Positions 1-7,858 of a DNA stretch of 11,507 nucleotides are shown here, piece by piece; positions within the stretch are counted from its first letter, which is position 1; every line of letters begins with the position of its first letter. The stretch is from Muribaculaceae bacterium (GTDB lineage: Bacteria > Bacteroidota > Bacteroidia > Bacteroidales > Muribaculaceae). The position numbers and the translations under genes are program-made. Under the pieces are notes generated by a model. The model was not told the origin of the DNA. It made no database searches and saw nothing but the letters and a program-made list of their open reading frames with translations. The stretch lies in NCBI GenBank assembly GCA_017619255.1, contig JAFZSS010000025.1:1-11507 (forward strand), written 5' to 3'.

Positions 1-705
1 AAGGCCGGCAAACCCATCCGCATCTCGGTTTTCAACCCCAAGACCGGCAAGCGCTCAGATGTCACTGTGAAAGCCATCAGCAAGGGTGCCCAGCAGGAAC
101 TGCTCTACAAGCGCTGGGTGGACCGCAACCGCGCGTTGGTGGATAGCCTCTCGGGCGGACAGTTGGCCTATGTCCATGTCAAGGAAATGAACAGCCAGAG
201 TTTCCGCACCGTCTATCGTGAACTGCTGAGCGACAAGAACCGCAACCGCAAGGCCGTCATCGTTGACGAGCGTCACAACGGCGGCGGATGGCTGCACGAT
301 GACCTGTGCACCCTGCTCAACGGCAAGCAGTATCAGAGTTTCGTGCCTCAGGGCAAGTATGTCGGCGCCGACCCCTTCAACAAGTGGACCAAGCCCTCAT
401 GCGTGCTCATGTGCGAGGACGATTACAGCAACGGCCACGGCTTCCCGTTCGTCTATAGGGAATTAGGTATCGGCAAACTCATCGGCACCCCGGTCGCAGG
501 CACGATGACCGCTGTGTGGTGGGAGACGCTGATCGACGACACGCTGATCTTCGGTATCCCGCAGGTGGGCTGCGTGGACATGCGCGGCAACTACTGCGAG
601 AACACCCCGTTGCTGCCCGACATCGAAGTCTATAACACGCCTGAGGACTATCTCTCGGGCCATGACCGCCAACTCGAGCGCGCCGTTCAGGAAATGCTCA
701 AGTAA
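1..705 (+). CDS. Tricorn-like S41 family serine protease, C-terminal part (5' end outside window)
   Basis: The reading frame is open from base 1 to the TAA at 703-705, so the N-terminus (in this family usually beta-propeller and/or PDZ regions) lies off the left edge; 234 codons remain. The visible part matches the S41 catalytic core of tricorn-type peptidases in order: a strand with LAYVHVKEM (codons from about 163), the VDERHNGGG turn (262-288), then DDYSNGHG, whose Ser at 427-429 fits the S41 nucleophile position, then GIGKLIGTPVAGT, and finally CENTPLLPDIEV, whose Glu (598-600) aligns with the tricorn catalytic Glu. Members cleave oligopeptides; most Bacteroidetes versions are exported, but any signal peptide would be outside the window. 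The gene is convergent with the permease gene and shares a terminator hairpin with it. Family call is confident; substrate is unknown. Confidence 0.85.
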   Translation, partial: KAGKPIRISVFNPKTGKRSDVTVKAISKGAQQELLYKRWVDRNRALVDSLSGGQLAYVHVKEMNSQSFRTVYRELLSDKNRNRKAVIVDERHNGGGWLHDDLCTLLNGKQYQSFVPQGKYVGADPFNKWTKPSCVLMCEDDYSNGHGFPFVYRELGIGKLIGTPVAGTMTAVWWETLIDDTLIFGIPQVGCVDMRGNYCENTPLLPDIEVYNTPEDYLSGHDRQLERAVQEMLK

Positions 706-735
706 CCGTCCGGATAGACAGTATAGACAATAGCG

Positions 736-763
736 AAACCGAGTCTGATTTCAGATTCGGTTT
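736..763. terminator. Hairpin terminator between convergent genes
   Basis: Two 13-nt arms (736-748, AAACCGAGTCTGA, and 751-763, TCAGATTCGGTTT) pair with one G/T position. The right arm ends in TTT on the + strand; the mirror structure ends in TTT on the minus strand. It follows the S41 stop by 30 bp and its right arm overlaps the permease stop codon (762-764), so it can serve both convergent genes. The T tracts are short, so efficiency is uncertain. Confidence 0.65.
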
Positions 764-1964
764 ATGCTTCTTTGGACTTGGGGATAAGCAGGTTGAGAAT
801 GACGCCTGCCAGTGCCGAGAGACCGATTCCGCTCAGCGAGAAAGAGCCCATAGGCAGGATGGCGCCGCCAATGCCCAGCGTCAACACCACACTCACGATG
901 ATGAGGTTGGGCGTCTGGTTCAAGTCCACCTTGTGATTGACCAGATTCTGGATACCCACGGCGGCGATGGAGCCGAACAACAGCAGCATGATACCGCCCA
1001 GCACGGCACTGGGAATGCTCTGCAACAGGGCACTCAGTTTGCCGATGACCGAGAAGACGATGGCTGTGCCCGCGGCAATGCGGATGACCGCAGGGGCAGT
1101 GATGCGCGTGATCTGCATGGCACCGGTCACCTCGCTGTAGGTGGTCACGGGAGGACCGCCGAAGAGGGCTGCCACGAGGCATGCCAGACCATCGCCCAAC
1201 ATGGTGCGGTGCAGACCCGGATCCTTGACAAAATCCTTATTGGCCACGGCGCTGACGACATACACATCGCCGATGTGTTCAATCACGGGAGCGATGGCAA
1301 CGGGTATCATGAACAGGAAAGGTTCCCACGAGAACTCGGGCAACTGGAAATGGGTGATGCTCGGGGGCAACGCAAACCAGGGTGCGGCAGCCACGGCGGT
1401 GAAATCGACCAGTCCCATGGCTATCGACACCAGATAACCCACCACGATGCCGCACACCACAGGAACCAACTTAACGAGCCCCCTGCCGAGAACGAGCACG
1501 AGAATGGCGGTCAACAGCGAGATGAACGCCAGCCACCAGTTTTCCTTAGCCATATCGACCGCCGCCGGTGCCAGCGAGAGGCCGATGATAATGATGACCG
1601 GTCCGATGACAACGGGCGGGAACAGCCGTTCGAGCAGACGACGGCCCTGCCACTTGATGAGCGCAGACATGACGAAATATACCAACGCCACGCCTGCCAT
1701 GCCCGCCAATGTGCCCGACATCCCCCACTGCTTGGAGGCGGAAATGATGGGCGCGATGAAAGCAAAACTGGAGCCTAAAAAAATGGGCACCTTACCCTTG
1801 GTGACCATGTGAAAGATAAAGGTGCCGATACCGGCTGTAAACAATGCGGTGGCTGGATCCAAGCCCACAAGCAGGGGCACCAGCACCGTGGAGCCAAAGG
1901 CCACGAACAGGAACTGAACGCCCACAATGGTCTTGCGAGCAGGTGTCAGAGCAGTACTACCCAT
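762..1964 (-). CDS. uraA: NCS2 family uracil/xanthine permease
   Basis: This 400-residue, strongly hydrophobic protein has the usual length of nucleobase:cation symporter-2 proteins (about 14 membrane segments, inner membrane) and imports a nucleobase, probably uracil, driven by protons. Diagnostic segments are STVLVPLLVGLDPATALF (residues 25-42), KGKVPIFLGSSFAFI (56-70), EHIGDVYVVSA (229-239) and KDPGLHRTMLGDG (247-259). Glu229 and Glu278 (in TTYSEVTG) correspond to the two substrate-binding glutamates of E. coli UraA (E241, E290). Differences from UraA are Asp233 where UraA has His245, and TTYSEV where UraA has TTYGEN, so the exact substrate (uracil, xanthine or other) is not certain. The ATG at 1964 opens the conserved N-terminus and no better upstream start is visible. 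The gene lies 84 bp downstream of the phospholipase-like gene on the same strand. I see no clear TAnnTTTG box, so readthrough transcription from upstream is possible. Confidence 0.92.
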   Translation of the reverse strand: MGSTALTPARKTIVGVQFLFVAFGSTVLVPLLVGLDPATALFTAGIGTFIFHMVTKGKVPIFLGSSFAFIAPIISASKQWGMSGTLAGMAGVALVYFVMSALIKWQGRRLLERLFPPVVIGPVIIIIGLSLAPAAVDMAKENWWLAFISLLTAILVLVLGRGLVKLVPVVCGIVVGYLVSIAMGLVDFTAVAAAPWFALPPSITHFQLPEFSWEPFLFMIPVAIAPVIEHIGDVYVVSAVANKDFVKDPGLHRTMLGDGLACLVAALFGGPPVTTYSEVTGAMQITRITAPAVIRIAAGTAIVFSVIGKLSALLQSIPSAVLGGIMLLLFGSIAAVGIQNLVNHKVDLNQTPNLIIVSVVLTLGIGGAILPMGSFSLSGIGLSALAGVILNLLIPKSKEA

Positions 1965-1985
1965 AATTCAAGAAGTCATATAGTT

Positions 1986-1997
1986 AATGATATCATT
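1986..1997. promoter_or_regulatory. 12-bp perfect palindrome upstream of the permease
   Basis: AATGATATCATT is its own reverse complement and lies 21 to 33 bases upstream of the permease ATG, in the only AT-rich part of the 84-bp gap. It could be a dimeric repressor operator controlling nucleobase uptake. A chance palindrome in AT-rich DNA is also plausible. No regulator gene is next to it. Confidence 0.3.
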
Positions 1998-2048
1998 TTA
2001 TCGTTGTGTCCAAGACAGATCATGCCTGAATAAAGCCACAAGTTTACT

Positions 2049-3041
2049 TCAATCAACAGGCAGAACAGGGTCACTTTGCCCAACGACCTTGTCGGGCCCC
2101 CATTCCCGGTAGCGTATCCACACATGGAGCCAGGCCCGGGCGATGGAATCCACGGCATCGGCCATCAGCATCGCCGTGTACTCGTCAAAACGCTGAAAAC
2201 GCTCATGCTTCTTGTACTGGCTCCAGGAGAGTTTCTCACAAGCCTCGGGTATCATCTCATGGGCCATCAGGTAGGAGTACTCGGTAACGGCCTTGATATA
2301 ATCCCGTGTGCTGTAATCCTTGCCACCCCAGCCATAGCAAAACGGCCTTGAGAGAAGTTTTTCTTCAACAGCGGTGATCATGGCCGACATCTTGTCTGTA
2401 GCCAAGGGATAACCATCGCGGTCATAGAAGAAACGCCTGTTGTCATCATCGATATAATAGGAAGCCCAAACCTGATCCTCCCAACTTCCCTCAATGGCGG
2501 CATGGAGTTTGTCAAGTTTGCGGGCATCGCAGTGCAACGGCATGTGGGCGTCGGCGATATAGTGGCTCATCATGAAGAAACGCAGCGCCATGTGAGTGGA
2601 TGAGGGGCCGATGGGATTGCCCTTCTCCTCACGAAACTGAATCTTGAAATTATCCACGATGTTATGAGCCATCGCATCGCAACGGTCACACACATTACCT
2701 TTCCTGTCCGCATAAGGCTCCTCAAAGAGCTCTGATTTCTGCATCAGGTTATAGACCTCCATGGTCTTGGGCAGCGTCATGAAGGGCTGCAACTCCAAGC
2801 TGATAGTGTCGTGTTCGAGTTTACGGCCATGGCTGGAGCCTTGGTCACAGAGCACCTCATCGGGGTACCAGGCGCCCTGCACCACAAAGTCACGGTAATT
2901 CTTGAACCAGCGCACGAGACTCTTGGCATATTTCGCCACCTGCTGGGGATTCTTTCCCCGGCCTTCGGTTTCTGGGATGTCTGCCTTGTCCAGGCGTTTG
3001 ATGGCCATCATGGCAAGCCATGCATGAGTATATCGTTTCAT
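2049..3041 (-). CDS. Zinc-dependent phospholipase C / S1-P1 nuclease fold protein
   Basis: I place the start at the ATG at 3041 (330 residues). The open frame extends further upstream, but that extension overlaps the coding end of the oxidoreductase and looks like shadow sequence. The spacing of metal ligands fits the zinc phospholipase C pattern closely: His160-x3-Asp164, His170 six residues later, then His180-x3-Glu184 (compare Bacillus cereus PLC H118, D122, H128, H142, E146). Asp61 in GAWYPD and His71 or His77 fit the first-zinc ligands, and His6 in the N-terminal THAW fits the early His ligand. The HxxxE ending favours PLC over S1/P1 nuclease, where the last ligand is Asp. There is no clear signal peptide, unlike classical secreted PLCs, so it may act in the cytoplasm. 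A Cys pair (CDRC, residues 118-121) is extra. It starts 13 bp after the oxidoreductase stop, so the two are very likely co-transcribed. The true substrate is unknown. Confidence 0.75.
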   Translation of the reverse strand: MKRYTHAWLAMMAIKRLDKADIPETEGRGKNPQQVAKYAKSLVRWFKNYRDFVVQGAWYPDEVLCDQGSSHGRKLEHDTISLELQPFMTLPKTMEVYNLMQKSELFEEPYADRKGNVCDRCDAMAHNIVDNFKIQFREEKGNPIGPSSTHMALRFFMMSHYIADAHMPLHCDARKLDKLHAAIEGSWEDQVWASYYIDDDNRRFFYDRDGYPLATDKMSAMITAVEEKLLSRPFCYGWGGKDYSTRDYIKAVTEYSYLMAHEMIPEACEKLSWSQYKKHERFQRFDEYTAMLMADAVDSIARAWLHVWIRYREWGPDKVVGQSDPVLPVD

Positions 3042-3054
3042 AATTGTTGAAAGT

Positions 3055-6000
3055 TTATCGTTTAGGGTTTGTGACCTCGTTGACGAGATAGACAATGCTC
3101 TGGTAAGGGATGCCGCCATTGGTTTCCAAGCCGACCTCACAGGTACGGCTGTTGCTGTAGCCCATCTCGATTTGATGATCCACAAGTTGCTTGCGCAACT
3201 TTCTCAATGCCCAGCTGTTCACCTCGGGATGCGTCCAGCCACGGTCACCGGCAAAGCCGCAGCAGCCCACGCCCTCGGGCAGGAAGACATTGTTGCTGCA
3301 CAGGCGCGCCAGACTTGTCATTGTATCCACCAGCCCCATCTCACGGGTGGAACAGGTGAAGTGCAGGGCGATATGGCGGTCGATGGGAGTGAACTCGAGA
3401 CGGTCACGCAGGTACTCCCAAATGAATTCCACCGGCTCGTAGAGTTTCATGCGCGTGATGCACTTGCGCAGGCGGTGCAGGCAGGGGCTTTGGTCGCACA
3501 TCACAGGATATTTGCCCTGCTCGCTGGCCTGCCACAGTGCCTCGTCGAGTTCAGCGGTTTTCCGGTCGGCGATGTCGAGCATGCCCTTGGACTCCCAGAT
3601 GGTGCCGCAGCACATCTTCTCCAGTCCTTCGGGGAAGATGACCTGGTAGCTGGCCTTGGCACACAGCAGTACCATCTCGTCGATCAGGGTATGCTTCACG
3701 GGTGAGCCCTTAGCAAGGCCCATCGTCTGGTTGATGCACGAGGGGAAATAAACGACCTTGAGGTCCGCGCCTTGCTCCTCTGCTTGAGCTGCGGATCGTG
3801 AGAACACCCTGCCGGCCTGTGGTTGCTTAGTCTTTCCCGGCATGGCAGGTGTCCACAGGGGTGTTCCTGCCTTATGCATAGCACCTGCAATCCCTTTCAT
3901 GGCCTTTGTGCCCAATAGATTGTGTCCAAAACGCGCGGTGTCAAGCACGAGGCGCAAGCCGCTCTTGATGCCCGCGAAATGGCGGGCGGCAAACTGGCCC
4001 GTCTTGTAGCCCATGCTACCCTGTGGCAAGGACTCCTGACGCACAAGGTGGGTCAAATCGGCGACATTGATTTTCATCGGGCACGAAGTTGCGCACAGGC
4101 CGTCGCCGGCGCAGGTCTGGTCGCCCTGATAACGGTATTGCTTGACAAGGGTCGCCAGGCGCTCGGGGTCGCTGCCCGTCTCACGCAGGTGAGAAATCTC
4201 GCGTTGGATGACGATGCGTTGGCGCGATGAGAGGGTGAGGCCGCAGGTGAGACAATTCACCTCGCAGAAGCCGCACTCAATACACTTGTTGGCCTTGAGG
4301 ACACCCTCGACAGTCTCACGCACGCTGTCATGACGGCTGTCTGTAGGGTCTCGCCTTGGCGTGACCGCTTCCAGTCCGCGCATCTTCAATTCGGGCAACG
4401 GCTTGAAATGCTTGATGAAACACTCAGGATCGTCATTGAAGATGACACCGGGATTGAGCAGATAGTTAGGGTCGAAAATCTCCTTCAACTCGCGCATGGC
4501 GGCAAAGGCCTCCTCGCCCCACTCATACTTGACAAAAGGCGCCATGTTGCGGCCCGTGCCGTGCTCTGCCTTCAACGAGCCGTCATACTCCTCGACCACC
4601 AGGCGCGCCACATCACGCATCATCGCGGCATAGCGCTGCACCTCGGCCTCGTCGCTGAAAAGCTGGTTAATGATGAAGTGGTAATTGCCTTCAAAAGCGT
4701 GGCCGTAGATGCAGGCATCAGTGTAGCCGTGGTCAGCAATCAGGCGCTGCAACTTGACGGTCGCCTCGGGCAGGTCCTCGACAGCAAAGGCAACATCCTC
4801 AATCAGGCAAGAGGTGCCCACGGGACGCGCACCGCCCACACTGGGGAAGATGCCCGAGCGGATGGCCCAATACTTGCCATAGACGGCGGGGTCGGTAGTG
4901 AAGTTGACGGGAATATAGGTCTTGAACTGTGACAGGCAGTCGGTAATGGCATCGATACGCTGTTGCAGGTCGTCGGGAGTCGATGCCTTGGTCTCGGTGA
5001 GGATGGCTGTGAGGTTGTGATAGTCGCCAGGCTTCACACCCTCAATCTTACCGGCGTCCACATCACGCTTGTATTGCAGATAAACGGGGTCATCGACCGA
5101 GGCCAGCGACAAGTAGTCGAGCATCTCGGCACTCTTGACCATGAGATTTTCCTCGCTCATGGCGATGTCCTCATCGCTGGACTTCAGTTGCTTGAGAGCC
5201 ACAACGGCCTCGCAACTCTCACGCATCGTGAAGAAGTAGAGCATCGCCGAGGCCTTGCAGGGGTAATCATGCAGCGTGCGCATCGTCACCTGGCTGATGA
5301 ACGCCAGCGTGCCCTCGCTGCCCACCACACTGTGGGCGATAATGTCAAACGGGTCGTCATAGGCGATGAATGGCCGCAGGTTCAGACCTGTGACATTCTT
5401 GATGCTGTATTTCTTGCGGATGCGGTCAGCCAGGGGCTGGTTGGCGCGGATGCGGTCCCGCAGGGCCTCTATGCGCTTGATGAAATCAGGATGGGATTGG
5501 CGGAACGCCTCACGGCTGGCCTTGTCGCCCGTATCGAGGACGGTGCCGTCGGGCAGCACCAGCCTCGCTGAGAGGAGCATACGGTCACTGTTAGCGTGCG
5601 TGCCGCAGTTCATGCCCGAAGCGTTATTGGCGACGATGCCGCCCACCATCGCCGAGCCGATGCTCGCGGGGTCAGGCGGGAACACGCGTCCCAACGGCTT
5701 CAATATCTGGTTTACCCTTGCGCCCACAATGCCGGGTTGCAGGGTGATGCTGTCGGCATCAGGGGCAACGCTGTAGTCCTCCCAATTCTTTCCAGCCACA
5801 ATGAGGATGCTGTCGCTCACGCTCTGGCCCGACAACGATGTGCCCGCCGCACGGAAGGTGAACGGCAGGCCATACTTATTGGCCGTCTTGACAATCAGCG
5901 ATACCTCATTCTCATCCTTGGCACGGATGACCACCTGGGGCGTCAACCGGTAAAAACTCGCGTCGGTACCCCAAGCCAATGTCCTCAACTCATCGGTATA

Positions 6001-6060
6001 TACTCTATCTTTAGGCAGAGTCGCCTGTATCTCCTTCAAAAAGCCACTATAGTCTTTCAT
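3055..6060 (-). CDS. FAD-linked oxidase with C-terminal Fe-S domains (D-lactate dehydrogenase type)
   Basis: This 1001-residue protein fuses a GlcD-like flavin half to a GlcF-like iron-sulfur half. Such enzymes oxidise D-lactate or related 2-hydroxyacids and pass electrons to quinone at the inner face of the membrane. FAD-binding segments are RAAGTSLSGQS (70-80) and the stretch 128-160 with PPDPASIG, ANNASGMNCGT and SDR. The FAD-oxidase C-terminal domain shows IYGHAFEGNYHF (451-462), EHGTGRN (499-505) and LLNPGVI (534-540). Two 4Fe-4S sites follow: Cys593, 596, 599, 603 and Cys650, 656, 660. Two CCG domains follow, with Cys774/Cys817-818/Cys855/860 and Cys903/Cys933-934. The motif set is closer to D-lactate dehydrogenases than to the E. 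coli YdiJ type. I chose the ATG at 6060; an upstream TTG at 6078 would place the -7 box inside the gene. It heads the run with the phospholipase-like gene. No lactate permease or regulator is adjacent, so the substrate is inferred. Confidence 0.92.
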   Translation of the reverse strand: MKDYSGFLKEIQATLPKDRVYTDELRTLAWGTDASFYRLTPQVVIRAKDENEVSLIVKTANKYGLPFTFRAAGTSLSGQSVSDSILIVAGKNWEDYSVAPDADSITLQPGIVGARVNQILKPLGRVFPPDPASIGSAMVGGIVANNASGMNCGTHANSDRMLLSARLVLPDGTVLDTGDKASREAFRQSHPDFIKRIEALRDRIRANQPLADRIRKKYSIKNVTGLNLRPFIAYDDPFDIIAHSVVGSEGTLAFISQVTMRTLHDYPCKASAMLYFFTMRESCEAVVALKQLKSSDEDIAMSEENLMVKSAEMLDYLSLASVDDPVYLQYKRDVDAGKIEGVKPGDYHNLTAILTETKASTPDDLQQRIDAITDCLSQFKTYIPVNFTTDPAVYGKYWAIRSGIFPSVGGARPVGTSCLIEDVAFAVEDLPEATVKLQRLIADHGYTDACIYGHAFEGNYHFIINQLFSDEAEVQRYAAMMRDVARLVVEEYDGSLKAEHGTGRNMAPFVKYEWGEEAFAAMRELKEIFDPNYLLNPGVIFNDDPECFIKHFKPLPELKMRGLEAVTPRRDPTDSRHDSVRETVEGVLKANKCIECGFCEVNCLTCGLTLSSRQRIVIQREISHLRETGSDPERLATLVKQYRYQGDQTCAGDGLCATSCPMKINVADLTHLVRQESLPQGSMGYKTGQFAARHFAGIKSGLRLVLDTARFGHNLLGTKAMKGIAGAMHKAGTPLWTPAMPGKTKQPQAGRVFSRSAAQAEEQGADLKVVYFPSCINQTMGLAKGSPVKHTLIDEMVLLCAKASYQVIFPEGLEKMCCGTIWESKGMLDIADRKTAELDEALWQASEQGKYPVMCDQSPCLHRLRKCITRMKLYEPVEFIWEYLRDRLEFTPIDRHIALHFTCSTREMGLVDTMTSLARLCSNNVFLPEGVGCCGFAGDRGWTHPEVNSWALRKLRKQLVDHQIEMGYSNSRTCEVGLETNGGIPYQSIVYLVNEVTNPKR

Positions 6061-6065
6061 ATCGG

Positions 6066-6073
6066 CAAAGATA
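6066..6073 (-). promoter_or_regulatory. Bacteroidetes -7 box (TATCTTTG) for the oxidoreductase gene
   Basis: Read on the minus strand, TATCTTTG is a perfect match to the Bacteroides TAnnTTTG consensus. Only five bases separate it from the ATG at 6060, so the transcript would begin at or a few bases before the start codon. I do not see a good -33 TTTG at the usual distance. Confidence 0.55.
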
Positions 6074-6202
6074 CACAATTATTGATGAACCGCATTATTT
6101 TTGGGCTTCAAGTTTAGGATTTGGCCATCATACGACAAACATTCTTGAATACATTTTTAATAATTTAGTTAAAATGATGTTAAAAATTTGAGGAGGTAAA
6201 AG

Positions 6203-6227
6203 TTTGCCTTAATTTTGAGTATTTTTG
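6203..6227 (+). promoter_or_regulatory. Candidate promoter of the secreted modular protein gene
   Basis: TATTTTTG at 6220-6227 matches the TAnnTTTG -7 consensus. A TTTG at 6203-6206 lies upstream, but only 13 bases separate them, shorter than the usual 18-21 or so, so the -33 assignment is weak. Transcription from here would give a leader of about 60 bases before the ATG at 6298, AT-rich and without a Shine-Dalgarno sequence near the start. Confidence 0.45.
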
Positions 6228-6297
6228 TATAATTTAGAAGATATTATACGATTCATCATTCTAATTTGCATCATAAACTCTTAAAACTTAATTGATT

Positions 6298-7812
6298 ATG
6301 AAGAAAATCTTTACTTTAATCGCTTTGGCCGTGATGGCACTTGCCGCCCAGGCTGAAATGATTGACGGTCATGAGTATGTTGACCTGGGTCTGCCCAGCG
6401 GCACACTGTGGGCAACCTGCAATGTGGGTGCTGACACCCCCGAGGGCTACGGCGGCCACTTCGCCTGGGGCGAGACCGAAGCCAAAGACGTCTTTGATAA
6501 CAACTACAAGTGGCTCTTCGAGGGCAAGTTCACAAAGTACTGCACTGATAGCGATCAGGGTTATAACGGCTTCACCGATGGCAAGACCGAGTTGGATCCC
6601 GAAGACGATGCCGCCTACATCAACTGGGGCACATCGTGGCGCATACCGACCGAAGAGCAGCAGAAGGAACTGATGAACAACTGCTATTGGGAGATGACAA
6701 CAATTAATGGCGTTAATGGTCGACTGGGCACTGGTCCCAATGGCAACTCAATATTCTTACCTGCTGCAGGACTCATCTCCAGCTGGAGCAACGACCAGGG
6801 TAGTGGCGCCGCCTATTCGTCGCGCAATATCGATGAGCTAATTCACGTTCGCTTTATGGGCTTCGATTCGGATTATTTGCTCTACTCTGGAGGCTCTGCC
6901 CGCTCCTTCGGGTTTTCCATTCGTGCTGTCGTGGAGATCAATGAGCCTCCCACACCAGGTATTATTCCCGCCAACCCCACTGCCGATAGCTGGTATGACT
7001 GCGGTGACGAGTCTGGTTACTCGAGGTTCTACTTCACCTTGCCTACCACCGATGTCAACGGCGCGCCCTTGGACAAGGAGAATCTGAGCTATGCTGTCTG
7101 GATTAACGACGGTAACGGTGAAGTTTATCAGTTCACCTTCCCTGCTGAGGTTTACTTCTATGACCTGGATGAGGATATCAACGAGGTTCCCTATTATCTC
7201 TACACCACTGGTTATGACTTCTATGAGGATCATGTTTACTTCTATCGCACCAACGAGCCCGGGTATGAACCTCTCTTTGTTCGCGATGAGGACCATGACG
7301 GCAATATCGGTATCCAGGTGTTCTATACCACCGATAGAGCCAAGACTCAATCAGAGATCGTTTGGCTGTATGAGGTAACTCCTGAGCCTCCCACGCCCAC
7401 CGAGAAGACTGAGGCTCCTACCTTTAACGGCTACACCACCGATGGTATCCACGCCTACTTTGTTGAGATTCTCGAAAGCGAGCCCAGCGCCATCTACTAC
7501 CGCGTACAGTACCCCGATGGCACCTGGACCGATTGGGAAGAGTATGAAGACATCCTGACCTTCACCGAGAACGGCAGCTATGTTGTAGAGGCTTATGCCG
7601 TCGCTCCGGGCAAGCTGCCGAGCGATGAAAACTCCTATGAGTTCGCCGTAGGCCCGAGCACTGGCATGAGTGAGCTGATGAACGGCAAAGCCGTTGCCAG
7701 CGTGCGCTACTACAACATGGCCGGCCAAGAGATGCCGCAGGCTAACGGTATGACCATCGTCGTTACCACCTACACCGATGGCACCACCAACGCCGTGAAG
7801 GTAATCAAGTGA
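6298..7812 (+). CDS. Secreted multidomain protein with FISUMP-like domain and sorting-like C-terminus
   Basis: I use the ATG at 6298 (504 residues); a TTG six bases upstream is in frame but less likely. Residues 1-19 form a Sec signal peptide (MKKIF, hydrophobic core, then AQA|E). Residues 25-212 resemble the Fibrobacter succinogenes major paralogous (FISUMP-like) domain common in Bacteroidales: YVDLGLPSGTLWATCNVGA, FAWGET, DDAAYINWG, WRIPT, IFLPAAG. After a proline-rich linker comes a beta-rich, aromatic- and acid-rich region (about 228-362) of unknown type. After a second linker (PEPPTPTEK) residues 373-452 look like a chitobiase C-terminal-like beta domain (YYRVQYPDGT, GSYVVEAYAVAPGKLPSDE). 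The last 45 residues (VRYYNMAGQEM to TNAVKVIK) resemble a type IX secretion type A sorting tail. The likely place is the cell surface or outside the cell. No catalytic residues are evident; an adhesin or binding role is a guess. The gene stands alone between its promoter and terminator. Confidence 0.82.
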   Translation: MKKIFTLIALAVMALAAQAEMIDGHEYVDLGLPSGTLWATCNVGADTPEGYGGHFAWGETEAKDVFDNNYKWLFEGKFTKYCTDSDQGYNGFTDGKTELDPEDDAAYINWGTSWRIPTEEQQKELMNNCYWEMTTINGVNGRLGTGPNGNSIFLPAAGLISSWSNDQGSGAAYSSRNIDELIHVRFMGFDSDYLLYSGGSARSFGFSIRAVVEINEPPTPGIIPANPTADSWYDCGDESGYSRFYFTLPTTDVNGAPLDKENLSYAVWINDGNGEVYQFTFPAEVYFYDLDEDINEVPYYLYTTGYDFYEDHVYFYRTNEPGYEPLFVRDEDHDGNIGIQVFYTTDRAKTQSEIVWLYEVTPEPPTPTEKTEAPTFNGYTTDGIHAYFVEILESEPSAIYYRVQYPDGTWTDWEEYEDILTFTENGSYVVEAYAVAPGKLPSDENSYEFAVGPSTGMSELMNGKAVASVRYYNMAGQEMPQANGMTIVVTTYTDGTTNAVKVIK

Positions 7813-7848
7813 TTAAGCTATTAGCTGTTAGCAGTTAGCTAGCTTAAT
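7812..7848 (+). repeat. Inverted repeat enclosing imperfect heptamer repeats
   Basis: Starting at the last base of the stop codon, ATTAAGCTA (7812-7820) pairs perfectly with TAGCTTAAT (7840-7848). The region 7817-7837 reads as three imperfect heptamers: GCTATTA, GCTGTTA, GCAGTTA, followed by GCTAGCT. It could form a stem-loop at the 3' end of the mRNA. No T tract follows, so it is not a terminator by itself. Confidence 0.5.
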
Positions 7849-7858
7849 CGAAAATAAC

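Larger units (their letters stand above)
6061..6297. other. Divergent, AT-rich intergenic region
   Basis: This 237-bp gap separates the divergently transcribed oxidoreductase and the secreted modular protein gene. It is much richer in A and T than the flanking genes. I see no open frame of interest, RNA gene or clear repeat here. It holds the -7 box of the minus-strand gene near its left end and a candidate promoter of the + strand gene near 6203-6227. Confidence 0.7.

Noticed and set aside
933..1778. Long + strand open frame opposite the permease
   Set aside because: Antisense to a clear NCS2 protein; its composition (runs of His, Asp, Gln, Arg) is typical of a shadow frame in GC-rich coding DNA.
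3042..3185. 48-codon upstream extension of the phospholipase-like frame
   Set aside because: It overlaps the coding end of the oxidoreductase in another frame, and its sequence resembles shadow translation rather than a domain or signal peptide.
4330..5571. Two + strand open frames of about 200 codons opposite the oxidoreductase
   Set aside because: Antisense to conserved FAD and Fe-S motifs; no domain or start context supports them.
6190..6209. Strong Shine-Dalgarno-like AGGAGGT at 6191-6197 in the divergent promoter region
   Set aside because: The only start at suitable distance (TTG 6204-6206) runs into a stop after one more codon, and the real ATG is about 100 bases away. Probably chance.
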